Source: an uncultured Blautia sp.
GTDB taxonomy: Bacteria; Bacillota; Clostridia; Lachnospirales; Lachnospiraceae
Reading direction: 5' to 3'
DNA length: 39,090 nt
Assembly: GCA_937900135.1 (NCBI GenBank)
Contig: CALCDJ010000066.1
Span: 1 to 39,090, forward strand
Both the position numbers and the translations under genes were made by a program. Shown one piece after another: positions 32,294 to 39,090 of the stretch; position 1 is the first letter of the stretch, and each line of letters starts with the position of its first letter. The notes beneath the pieces are model-generated. The model was not told the origin of the DNA. It did not search any database and saw nothing but the letters and a program-made list of their open reading frames with translations.

Positions 32294-33614
32294 CGGCCAA
32301 CTCTCCTATCAAATCATATTCCAGAGCACCGGTCACCCGTACTCTGGCAAAATCTCCGGTCATCAGCTCTTCTCCGGTCTGTACAAAAATATATCCGTCT
32401 ACCTTTGGTGCATCTCCATAAGTACGGCCAATGTAAGCACTTTCTCCAGAAACCTTTCCCTCAATCATCACAAGCATCTCCTGCCCAATGCGTTCGCTGC
32501 CCTTGTCCAGGGAAATTTCCTGCTGAAGACCCATCAGCTCTTCTCTTCGTTCTTCCTTTAATTCTTCCTCGATCTGATTCTCCATACCGGCTGCCGGAGT
32601 ATCCTCTTCCGGCGAGTAGGTAAAGACACCAAGACGGTCAAATTCCATCTCATCTACAAATTTCATCAGTTCCTGATGGTCTTCTTCTGTTTCTCCCGGA
32701 AATCCGGTGATCAGTGTGGTACGAAGAAAAATATCCGGAATTTCCCTGCGCAGATGACCCACAATTTCCACAAGTTCCTGTCTTGTGGTACGCCGTCCCA
32801 TTCTCTTTAAGATTTTATCTGACGCATGCTGGATTGGAAGATCCAGGTAATGACAGATTTTCTTCTCCCGCTTCATGGTCTGAATCAGTTCTTCGTAGAT
32901 TTCCTCCGGATAACAGTACAGGATACGAATCCACCGGATTCCTTTGATCTTACAAAGTTCTTCCAAAAGCACATGCAGGGATTTTTTTCCGTAAAGGTCC
33001 TGTCCATAGACCGTTGTTTCCTGTGCAACCAGAATCAGTTCCTTCACGCCCTGCTCTGCCAGATCCTGCGCCTGTGCAAGAAGACGTTCCATAGGAACGC
33101 TTCGGAATTTCCCCCGAAGTTTCGGAATGATACAGTAAGTACAGTGCTTGTCGCATCCTTCCGCAATCTTCAGATATGCATAATGTCCTCCCGTAGTCAG
33201 CACTCTTTTGCCATAATCCTCCGGAAGATCATCAATGCTTCGATACTCCTGAAAATAGCGTCCGGCTAATGCTTCCTCCACAGCTGTTAAAATTTTTCCG
33301 TATGATGTAGTTCCAAGAACTGCATCCACCTCGGGAATCTCATCAATGATTTCCTGACGATACCGCTGGGCCATACATCCAGTCACAATCAGGGCTTTGC
33401 AGTTGCCGCTTTTTCTGTATTCTGCCATTTCCAGGATTGTTTCCACACTTTCTTCCTTAGCATCATGAATGAAACAGCAGGTGTTAATGACAATAATGTC
33501 CGCTTCTTCTTCAGAATCACAGATCTCATACCCTTTTCGGGTGAGCATTCCCAGCATTTCCTCAGAATCTACCAGATTCTTGTCACATCCAAGAGATATA
33601 AATAATATTTTCAT
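32277..33614 (-). CDS. rimO: Ribosomal protein S12 methylthiotransferase RimO
   Basis: This 445-residue radical-SAM enzyme adds a methylthio group to an Asp of ribosomal protein S12. The N-terminal iron-sulfur site uses Cys10 (SLGCDKNLVDSE), Cys46 (NTCCF) and Cys80 (VTGCMAQRY). The radical-SAM cluster is Cys154/158/161 (CDKHCTYC), and a TRAM domain ends the protein. SLGCDKNLVDSE at the N-terminus is the RimO rather than MiaB spelling. AGGAG lies 7 nt before ATG. It lies between rpoZ and pgsA, a common order in Clostridia. Confidence 0.95.
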   Translation of the reverse strand: MKILFISLGCDKNLVDSEEMLGMLTRKGYEICDSEEEADIIVINTCCFIHDAKEESVETILEMAEYRKSGNCKALIVTGCMAQRYRQEIIDEIPEVDAVLGTTSYGKILTAVEEALAGRYFQEYRSIDDLPEDYGKRVLTTGGHYAYLKIAEGCDKHCTYCIIPKLRGKFRSVPMERLLAQAQDLAEQGVKELILVAQETTVYGQDLYGKKSLHVLLEELCKIKGIRWIRILYCYPEEIYEELIQTMKREKKICHYLDLPIQHASDKILKRMGRRTTRQELVEIVGHLRREIPDIFLRTTLITGFPGETEEDHQELMKFVDEMEFDRLGVFTYSPEEDTPAAGMENQIEEELKEERREELMGLQQEISLDKGSERIGQEMLVMIEGKVSGESAYIGRTYGDAPKVDGYIFVQTGEELMTGDFARVRVTGALEYDLIGELADEYTE

Positions 33615-33671
33615 ATAAAACTCCTATTCAAGATTCGCTCCTTTGGACGTTTTTTCTTATGCATGACAACA

Positions 33672-33695
33672 CAAAGGCTGCCTTACGCAGCCTTT
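33672..33695 (-). other. Hairpin after rpoZ, weak or partial terminator
   Basis: Stem AAAGGCTGC / GCAGCCTTT just after the rpoZ stop. On the minus strand the following bases are GTGTTG rather than a T run, so it probably permits read-through into rimO or protects the rpoZ mRNA end. Confidence 0.55.
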
Positions 33696-33698
33696 TCG

Positions 33699-34052
33699 TT
33701 ACATTTCTTCCTGAGTTTCAGAGGAAGTTTCCTCTTCTTCTGTCAACAATTCCGCAGTCTCTTCTGCAGCAGCTGTCTCTTCTGCCGGTGTAAGAGCAGC
33801 CTCCTCCTCTTCTTCCATGGATTCTGCAAGAATTTTTACTTTTCCTTTATAAAGCTCATCAATGGCAACAGAAAGAGGTTTTTTACCTGCTGCGCCTTCT
33901 ACCAACGGCTTGGAACCGCCAATAATCTGACGGGCACGTTTGCTGGTAGCCAATACCAGTGAATATCGGCTGTTCAGCATAATGGTGTTGTCATCCTCCT
34001 CGCTATTGGTATTGATTGCCTGAATTAATTCTGAATAAGATGGATGAATCAT
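33699..34052 (-). CDS. rpoZ: DNA-directed RNA polymerase omega subunit
   Basis: This 117-residue protein has the omega core in about 1-75: MLNSRYSLVLATSKRARQIIGG and KPLSVAIDELYKGKV are the signature helices that clamp the beta-prime subunit. Residues from about 76 form a strongly acidic Glu/Ala/Thr tail, longer than the roughly 70-90 residues of typical omega. AGGAG lies 7-8 nt before ATG. It follows gmk by 50 bp, the standard gmk-rpoZ order. The tail looks disordered and has no assigned role. Confidence 0.93.
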   Translation of the reverse strand: MIHPSYSELIQAINTNSEEDDNTIMLNSRYSLVLATSKRARQIIGGSKPLVEGAAGKKPLSVAIDELYKGKVKILAESMEEEEEAALTPAEETAAAEETAELLTEEEETSSETQEEM

Positions 34053-34102
34053 AATCTTTCTCCTTTCATATAAATGAACATCCTGTCACAAATGCCTGAC
34101 AC

Positions 34103-34729
34103 TCAGACCTTCATGGCAGATGCTTCTGTCTTGATCTTATTAATAAAGTTTCCATTCCGGTTCATACGACAATGCTCGCTCTGAATGATGTGATGCAGGG
34201 TTTCCACACAGGCATCCAGATCATCGTTGACCAGAACATAATCATACGCTTCTACGCCTTCTGCCTCTTCTCCGGCTCTTGAAAGGCGGGAGGCAATTAC
34301 CTCCTCCGTTTCTGTACCCCGTCCATAAAGGCGGCTTTTCAGTTCTTCCACAGATGGAGGAGTCACAAATACCAGAACCGCATCCGGATTCTGTTCCTTC
34401 ACCTTCATGGCGCCCTGAATCTCGATTTCCAGGATTACATCCTTCCCGGATAAAAGCTGTTCCTCCACATAAGACTTGGGAGTTCCATAATAATTCTCTA
34501 CATACTGCGCATACTCAATCAGAGCATGCTCTCTGATCAGCTGTTCAAATTCTTCCCTGGTACGGAAAAAGTATTCTCTTCCGTCCTCTTCTCCCGGTCT
34601 GGGACTTCTGGTCGTTACAGAAATGGACAACGCATAATTGTCATAGCGTTCCAACAGTGCTTTCATGACTGTTCCCTTACCAGCTCCGGAAAAGCCGGAT
34701 ACCACAACTAAAATTCCTTTTTTATTCAT
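34103..34729 (-). CDS. gmk: Guanylate kinase
   Basis: This 208-residue enzyme phosphorylates GMP to GDP. The P-loop is VVSGFSGAGKGT (7-20 region), followed by the GMP-binding stretch SVTTRSPRPGEEDGREY and the lid region SRLYGRGTETEEVIASRL. The start is the ATG at 34729, with AGGAGA-type bases 5-8 nt upstream; it overlaps the remA stop (ATGAATAA), indicating coupling. The longer in-frame start at 34798 lies within remA. Confidence 0.96.
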   Translation of the reverse strand: MNKKGILVVVSGFSGAGKGTVMKALLERYDNYALSISVTTRSPRPGEEDGREYFFRTREEFEQLIREHALIEYAQYVENYYGTPKSYVEEQLLSGKDVILEIEIQGAMKVKEQNPDAVLVFVTPPSVEELKSRLYGRGTETEEVIASRLSRAGEEAEGVEAYDYVLVNDDLDACVETLHHIIQSEHCRMNRNGNFINKIKTEASAMKV

Positions 34730-35045
34730 GTCCTTCTCCTCTGTCTTCATAATCCAAACTGATTCTGCGTTCCTGCACAGAACTCCGGGTTGCTCCATGG
34801 ATCACATCCTCTCCCGCAAACCTACGGGCGATGGTTTCCGGCTGCAGAGCTGACAGCACCAGATAATCATCGGAAGTGATGATTACCGCCTTGGTTTTAC
34901 GCCCCTGGGTGGCATCAATGAGGGAACGGGTTCCCTTCACACTCTGAACCATTCGCTTCACCGGCGCTGCATCCGGGCTGACCACGGCTACAATTTTATC
35001 GGAATTTACCACATTTCCGAATCCAACGTTAATTAATTTCGCCAC
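34722..35045 (-). CDS. remA: RemA-family (DUF370) regulator
   Basis: This 107-residue protein matches RemA/DUF370, a small DNA-binding regulator of matrix genes in Bacillus: LINVGFGNVVNSDKIVAVVSPDAAPVKRMVQ and TRSLIDATQGRKTKAVIITSDDYLVLSAL. The core is about 85 residues; here a charged tail of about 20 residues follows. It lies between yicC and gmk, the conserved Firmicute position. The role here is inferred from family only. Confidence 0.93.
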   Translation of the reverse strand: MAKLINVGFGNVVNSDKIVAVVSPDAAPVKRMVQSVKGTRSLIDATQGRKTKAVIITSDDYLVLSALQPETIARRFAGEDVIHGATRSSVQERRISLDYEDRGEGHE

Positions 35046-35075
35046 AGGCTCTCATCCCTCTGCTCTTTGTAACGG

Positions 35076-35954
35076 TTATTCAAGATTCTGGATCTGCTCC
35101 CGAATCTTCTCAATCTCTGTTTTCAGTTCAATAGCAATATTGGAAATAGTCAGATCGCTGGATTTAGACAAAATCGTATTGGCCTCCCGGTTCATCTCCT
35201 GTGCCATGAAATCCAGTTTTCTTCCAACACCGCTTTCCTCAGACAGAATGGTCTGCATTCCCTTGATATGGCTGCGCAGACGAACGGTTTCTTCATCATT
35301 ACAGATCTTATCGGCAAAAAGCACCACCTCTGCTGCAATTCGGCTGTCTTCAATCTGACTCTCTTCCAGAAGCTCATGTACTTTTGCTTCCAGTTTTTCT
35401 CTGTAGGCATTCACAACTTCCGGTGAACGCTCCTGTACCATAAGCACCTTGGCATCCAGTCCGGAAAGTTTCTCCAAAAGATCCTGCTTCAGGTTCTCAC
35501 CTTCCCGCACTCTGGTGTCCACAAATTTCTCGCAGGCTTCCCGAAGAGGTTCTTCCAAAAAGCTCCAGAGCTCCTCTTCATCCAGAGACTGCTCTTCCAT
35601 GGTAAATACCTCCGGATAGCGGGACAGTCCCGATACCTTCACATCATTCTCAATACCGAAAGTCTCACTCATTTCCTTGAAATATCCCAGATATTCCCCT
35701 GCAAGTTCTGCATTATACTTCAACGCCACTCGATTCAGGGTATAATCCTCATAGGTGATAAATACATCCACCTTTCCGCGCTGCATATAGGTCTTCATCA
35801 GATTGCGGATAGCGCCTTCCAGAAAGCTTAATTTCTTAGGCATTTTAATGTTCAGATCCAGATATCTGTGGTTCACAGATTTCAGTTCCACCGTAATCTT
35901 ATGTTCCTTGGTGATCACTTCTGCGCGGCCAAAGCCAGTCATACTTTTTATCAT
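35076..35954 (-). CDS. yicC: YicC/YloC family endoribonuclease
   Basis: This 292-residue protein begins MIKSMTGFGRAEV, the family hallmark, and ends with GVGRKLDFMAQEMNREANTILSKSSD, the conserved C-terminal domain. Family members in enterobacteria and Bacillus are endoribonucleases linked to small-RNA turnover. It is the first gene of the operon yicC-remA-gmk-rpoZ-rimO-pgsA-cinA. Its promoter is at 36.06-36.04 kb, back to back with that of rqcH. Confidence 0.93.
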   Translation of the reverse strand: MIKSMTGFGRAEVITKEHKITVELKSVNHRYLDLNIKMPKKLSFLEGAIRNLMKTYMQRGKVDVFITYEDYTLNRVALKYNAELAGEYLGYFKEMSETFGIENDVKVSGLSRYPEVFTMEEQSLDEEELWSFLEEPLREACEKFVDTRVREGENLKQDLLEKLSGLDAKVLMVQERSPEVVNAYREKLEAKVHELLEESQIEDSRIAAEVVLFADKICNDEETVRLRSHIKGMQTILSEESGVGRKLDFMAQEMNREANTILSKSSDLTISNIAIELKTEIEKIREQIQNLE

Positions 35955-36035
35955 AATTCTTCTCTCTCAGTCTCATATCAGTCTGTATGAAAAAGAACCT
36001 TTTCATCAGATACAGTAACTTTTGCATACAGATTT

Positions 36036-36064
36036 ATTATAGTTGATTCCAAAACACTAGTCAA
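36036..36064 (-). promoter_or_regulatory. Sigma-A promoter of the yicC-to-cinA operon
   Basis: Minus strand TTGACT (36064-36059) and TATAAT (36041-36036) with a 17-nt spacer. The start is near 36029, giving a leader of about 75 nt. Confidence 0.83.
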
Positions 36065-36078
36065 ACTCTTTTTTTATA

Positions 36079-36087
36079 TGTTATACT
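36079..36087 (+). promoter_or_regulatory. Extended -10 promoter of rqcH
   Basis: TG-T-TATACT at 36079-36087 is an extended -10 element. The expected -35 position (about 36059-36064) coincides with the -35 of the divergent yicC promoter and is a poor match on this strand. A start near 36094 would leave about 50 nt of leader. Confidence 0.55.
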
Positions 36088-36145
36088 ATTGTTGCTGTAA
36101 ATGAACCTGACAGCTTTATTAAACAACAAAGGAGTGTTTTTCCAT

Positions 36146-37894
36146 ATGGCATTTGACGGTATCACCATTGCCGCAATGGTACAGGAATTAAATAAAAATT
36201 TATCCGGAGGCCGCTTTAACAAAATTGCGCAGCCGGAAGCCGATGAACTTCTCATTACCGGAAAGGGACCCAATGGACAGTGCAGGCTTCTTCTTTCTGC
36301 CAGTGCTTCCCTTCCCCTGATCTATTTTACAGAAAAAAACAAACCCAGTCCTCTGACTGCTCCGAATTTCTGCATGCTTCTTCGCAAACACATTGGAAGT
36401 GCAAGAATCGGAAGCATTACACAGCCAGGGCTGGAACGTGTGGTACGTTTTGGACTGGAGCATTTAAATGAACTGGGAGATCCCTGCAAGAAGCAACTGA
36501 TCATGGAACTGATGGGCAAGCACAGCAATCTGATCTTCTGCGACGAAAGCAATATGATTCTGGACAGCATCAAACACGTATCCTCTCACATGAGTTCTGT
36601 CCGGGAGGTCTTACCGGGAAGACCTTATTTCATTCCCCATACTCAGGAAAAAGCAGATCCTCTCACAATCACAGAAGAGGAATTCTGCTCCACGATCTGC
36701 CAAAAGCCCTGCAGCATTTCCAAGGCCATCTACACCTCTCTTACAGGCCTCAGTCCGGTAATCGCCGAGGAAATCTGTTTCCGCGCATCCATTGACGGCA
36801 GCGATCCGGCCCAGTCTTTAAACGAAACAGCCGCCACCCATTTATATCACACCTTCCTGAGGTTTATGGAGCAGGTAAAGGAAGGGGATTTCACACCGAA
36901 CATCGTTTACAAGGGAGACGAGCCTGTAGAATACGGGGTTCTTCCTTTTACCCAGTATGGCAGTGAATACCACGCTGAAACTTTTGACAGTGTTTCCTCT
37001 ATGCTGGAAACGTATTATGCTTCCAAAAATACCCTCACCAGAATCCGGCAGAAATCTGCGGACCTCCGAAAGATTGTACAGACAGCTCTGGAGCGTAACC
37101 GTAAAAAATTAATCCTTCAGGAAAAACAAATGAAGGACACGGCTAAGAAAGACAAATACAAAGTATACGGGGAACTGATCAACACCTACGGCTATGGACT
37201 GGAAGAAGGCTGTAAATCCTTCCAGGCATTAAATTATTATACCAACGAAGAGATTACTATTCCCTTAGACCCCACCATCACCCCGGGGGAAAATGCCCAA
37301 AAATACTTTGAACGGTACAACAAGCTGAAACGTACGGAAGAAGCGCTGACAGAACAGCTTGCCGATACAACCAGTGAGATTGAGCATCTGGAATCTATTT
37401 CCAATGCCCTGGACATTGCCCTTTTGGAAAGCGATCTGGCTCAGATCAAAGAAGAGCTGACGGAATACGGCTATATCAAGCGACACTACTCCGGCAAAAA
37501 GGGTGCAAAAATGCAGGCAAAATCCAAGCCTTTCCATTATGTTTCCAGTGATGGTTTTGATATCTATGTGGGAAAAAACAATTTTCAGAATGATGAATTA
37601 ACCTTTAAATTTGCCACAGGCAATGACTGGTGGTTCCATGCAAAAAAAATGGCTGGTTCCCATGTGGTAGTCAAAACACCAGATGGAGAACTTCCAGACC
37701 GCACCTTTGAAGAAGCAGGCCGCCTGGCTGCCTATTATTCCAAGGGCCGCACCGCTCCCAAGGTGGAAATTGATTATATCCAGAAAAAACACGTAAAAAA
37801 ACCCGGCGGCGCCAAACCTGGATTTGTGGTTTATTACACCAACTATTCCCTGATGGCAGCCCCGGATATTGAAGGCTTAAAAGAAATCCAGTAA
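36146..37894 (+). CDS. rqcH: RqcH / NFACT family ribosome quality-control factor
   Basis: This 582-residue protein is the bacterial Rqc2/NEMF homologue, which binds stalled 50S subunits and recruits tRNA-Ala to add C-terminal alanine tails; older names are FbpA or fibronectin-binding protein. The NFACT-N domain starts MAFDGITIAAMVQEL; a coiled-coil middle (about 280-420) precedes the NFACT-R domain (SSDGFDIYVGKNNFQNDEL, GNDWWFHAKKMAGSHVVV, and PGFVVYYTNYSL). The family's tRNA-contact Asp-Arg pair reads Glu97-Arg98 here. The ATG at 36146 has AAAGGAG 11 nt upstream and fits the family start; a 15-residue in-frame extension is unlikely. It is transcribed opposite the yicC operon. Confidence 0.95.
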   Translation: MAFDGITIAAMVQELNKNLSGGRFNKIAQPEADELLITGKGPNGQCRLLLSASASLPLIYFTEKNKPSPLTAPNFCMLLRKHIGSARIGSITQPGLERVVRFGLEHLNELGDPCKKQLIMELMGKHSNLIFCDESNMILDSIKHVSSHMSSVREVLPGRPYFIPHTQEKADPLTITEEEFCSTICQKPCSISKAIYTSLTGLSPVIAEEICFRASIDGSDPAQSLNETAATHLYHTFLRFMEQVKEGDFTPNIVYKGDEPVEYGVLPFTQYGSEYHAETFDSVSSMLETYYASKNTLTRIRQKSADLRKIVQTALERNRKKLILQEKQMKDTAKKDKYKVYGELINTYGYGLEEGCKSFQALNYYTNEEITIPLDPTITPGENAQKYFERYNKLKRTEEALTEQLADTTSEIEHLESISNALDIALLESDLAQIKEELTEYGYIKRHYSGKKGAKMQAKSKPFHYVSSDGFDIYVGKNNFQNDELTFKFATGNDWWFHAKKMAGSHVVVKTPDGELPDRTFEEAGRLAAYYSKGRTAPKVEIDYIQKKHVKKPGGAKPGFVVYYTNYSLMAAPDIEGLKEIQ

Positions 37895-37904
37895 AACATG
37901 AAAA

Positions 37905-37943
37905 GAGGACTGAACATCGGAAAACCGATCAGTCCTTTTTTCA
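37905..37943. terminator. Bidirectional terminator between rqcH and PTS gene
   Basis: Stem GGACTGA-CATCGG / CCGAT-CAGTCC with an AAAA loop, then TTTTTT on the plus strand; on the minus strand CTCTTTT follows. It lies 10 nt after the rqcH stop and just past the end of the PTS gene. Confidence 0.9.
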
Positions 37944-37954
37944 TGATACTCTTC

Positions 37955-39041
37955 TTATGGATTTGTTTTCAAAGCATCTGCATCAAATTTCATAAACAAA
38001 GTCAGCACAAACGCAAGGATCATACTCAGCACGCAGCCTGCCACCAGCATGGCAAACCCATCTCCGAAGAAAATTGGCAAAGGTAACAAGACTTGGAAGA
38101 CCAAAGGCCATGGCATGCGTTCCTGACATTCCCACAAGAACGCCTCCTGCTGCCCCTGCGATCAGTACCGCAATCATAGGCTTTTTCAGAGGAAGATTAA
38201 TGCCAAACATCGCCGGCTCTGTCACACCAAATAACGCGGACAAAGAAGCGGAAACACAGTTGGATCTCACATCTTTTCTCTTTGTTTTTACAAACACGGC
38301 CATCGCCGCTCCTACCTGAGCAAAAACACCGGTTCCCATCAGAGGAAGTACCGTATCATATCCATTTACTGCAAGGTTGTTGATTCCAATGAGAATCAGG
38401 CTCCAATGGAACCCAAAGATCACCATGGGCTGAACAGCAGCGCCCAAAATCACTCCCGCAATCACAGGGCTGAATGCATATACCACACTATAAGCAGAAG
38501 CAAGTCCGTCTCCAATGATTCCTCCCACAGGTCCAAATACAAGTAAAGCTGCCAAGGATGCCAGAACCACACTGAACAATGGCGTCAGGGAACTGCGAAG
38601 AAGCTCCGGCAAATGGCTGTCAAAAAATTTCTCTATATAATGAAGCAGAGCAACGGTTAGCAGAATGGGGATCACACTGGAATGATAAATCACAGATTTC
38701 ATGGGAATCCCCAGAAAGCGAAGACTTTCTGCCGCATCCATGGCCGTTGTCAGAGACGGGTACAGCAAAACACCTGCCACTGCTACCGCCGTAAACGGGC
38801 TGGCATGAAATTTTTTTGCTGCAGTGATTGCCAGAAGAACCGGCAAAAAATAAAAAGCACTGTCTGCAATGGCATTGAATACCAGATACGTATCGCTGCT
38901 CTCTGAAAGAATTCCCATTGATGACAGAATAATCAGAATTCCCTTCATAATACCCGCGGCGGTCAAAAGGTGAATCACTGGCATAATAATATCGGAAATC
39001 CCCTGGATCAAAAGATCAGTTATTTTTTTCTTTTGTTTCAT
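37955..39041 (-). pseudogene. PTS beta-glucoside-type EIIC permease, apparent frameshift near 3' end
   Basis: This is a polytopic sugar permease of the glucose/beta-glucoside EIIC superfamily: LTAAGIMKGILIIL, FHWSLILIGINNLAVNGYD, LFGVTEPAMFGINLPLKKPMIAVL. The first frame runs from ATG 39041 to about 38070, then changes to an implausible Arg/Cys-rich tail ending at 37983. The next frame instead continues with FFGDGFAMLVAGCVLSMILAFVLTLFMKF and ends at 37955, exactly the expected last membrane helix. Removing one T from the TTTT run (plus-strand A run 38070-38073) restores a 361-residue protein. It could be a real mutation or a sequencing error. No EIIA or EIIB domain is visible in the window. 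The hairpin over the ribosome site lies upstream at 39.05-39.07 kb. The operon context is cut off by the window end. Confidence 0.78.
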
Positions 39042-39052
39042 TTTTATAATTC

Positions 39053-39069
39053 GCCTTTCTGCGAAAGGC
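39053..39069 (-). promoter_or_regulatory. Hairpin covering the PTS ribosome-binding region
   Basis: Perfect 7-bp inverted repeat GCCTTTC-tgc-GAAAGGC (plus-strand spelling). On the minus strand the second arm holds AAAGG, the best Shine-Dalgarno match before the ATG at 39041, though 11-12 nt away. It could limit translation or be part of a longer leader beyond the window. Confidence 0.4.
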
Positions 39070-39090
39070 ACCAATGCGTCATGAAATATG

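Noticed and set aside
33672..33695. Hairpin after rpoZ as a true terminator
   Set aside because: No T run follows on the minus strand, so I list it only as a weak element.

Overview
This window looks like ordinary chromosome from a Gram-positive, spore-forming gut Firmicute, most likely a Lachnospiraceae member of the Blautia / Ruminococcus gnavus / Dorea type. The supporting evidence is the protein flavour, the scpAB neighbourhood, the yicC-remA-gmk-rpoZ-rimO-pgsA-cinA order, a Tyr T-box leader, choline-binding-type repeats on a SleB-like hydrolase, a Cys-rich coat-like small protein, and strong AGGAGG ribosome sites. The genus cannot be fixed from sequence alone. No rRNA, tRNA, CRISPR array, insertion sequence or prophage was seen. 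Almost all genes are on the minus strand; the exceptions are three small genes at 29.2-30.4 kb and rqcH at 36.1-37.9 kb.

Layout, right to left (the direction of most transcription). 39.0-37.96 kb: a beta-glucoside-type PTS EIIC permease, cut by the window edge upstream and carrying an apparent 1-nt frameshift near its 3' end. 37.9-36.1 kb: rqcH (plus strand), divergent from a housekeeping operon yicC-remA-gmk-rpoZ-rimO-pgsA-cinA (35.95-30.4 kb). 30.4-29.1 kb: a plus-strand island of a Cys-rich coat-like protein and two small helical proteins of unknown function, both units preceded by sequences resembling sporulation sigma-K promoters. 29.0-27.6 kb: a secreted SleB-like wall hydrolase with 11 choline-binding-type repeats, driven by a consensus sigma-A promoter. 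27.5-25.3 kb: a membrane-anchored MutS-like ATPase coupled to RNase HI. 25.2-21.0 kb: a tyrosine T-box leader followed by tyrS and, with no visible terminator between them, alaS. 20.95-17.7 kb: rpsU, cardiolipin synthase, rubrerythrin and an uncharacterised protein.

17.6-14.1 kb holds an XRE/TPR regulator with an ABC ATPase and permease. 14.0-5.5 kb is bracketed by two DacF-type D-Ala-D-Ala carboxypeptidases and contains an ABC exporter, a molybdopterin-binding-fold protein with a Cys-rich tail, a metallophosphoesterase, scpA, scpB and a zinc-phospholipase-C-like protein. The strong promoter in front of the exporter overlaps a perfect 14-bp palindrome of LacI-family type. 5.4-0.1 kb is a five-gene biotin-dependent sodium-pump operon (divergent 12S-type carboxyltransferase, OadG with an extra ectodomain, BCCP, OadB, and an OadA lacking its own biotin domain), with a clear promoter and terminator.

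No wholly novel multi-gene system is proven here. The best candidates for a second look are the sodium-pump operon with two different carboxyltransferases, the putative sporulation island at 29.1-30.4 kb, the Tyr T-box placed over alaS as well as tyrS, the palindromic operator at 12.75 kb, and the rpsU terminator that abuts the cls ribosome site.
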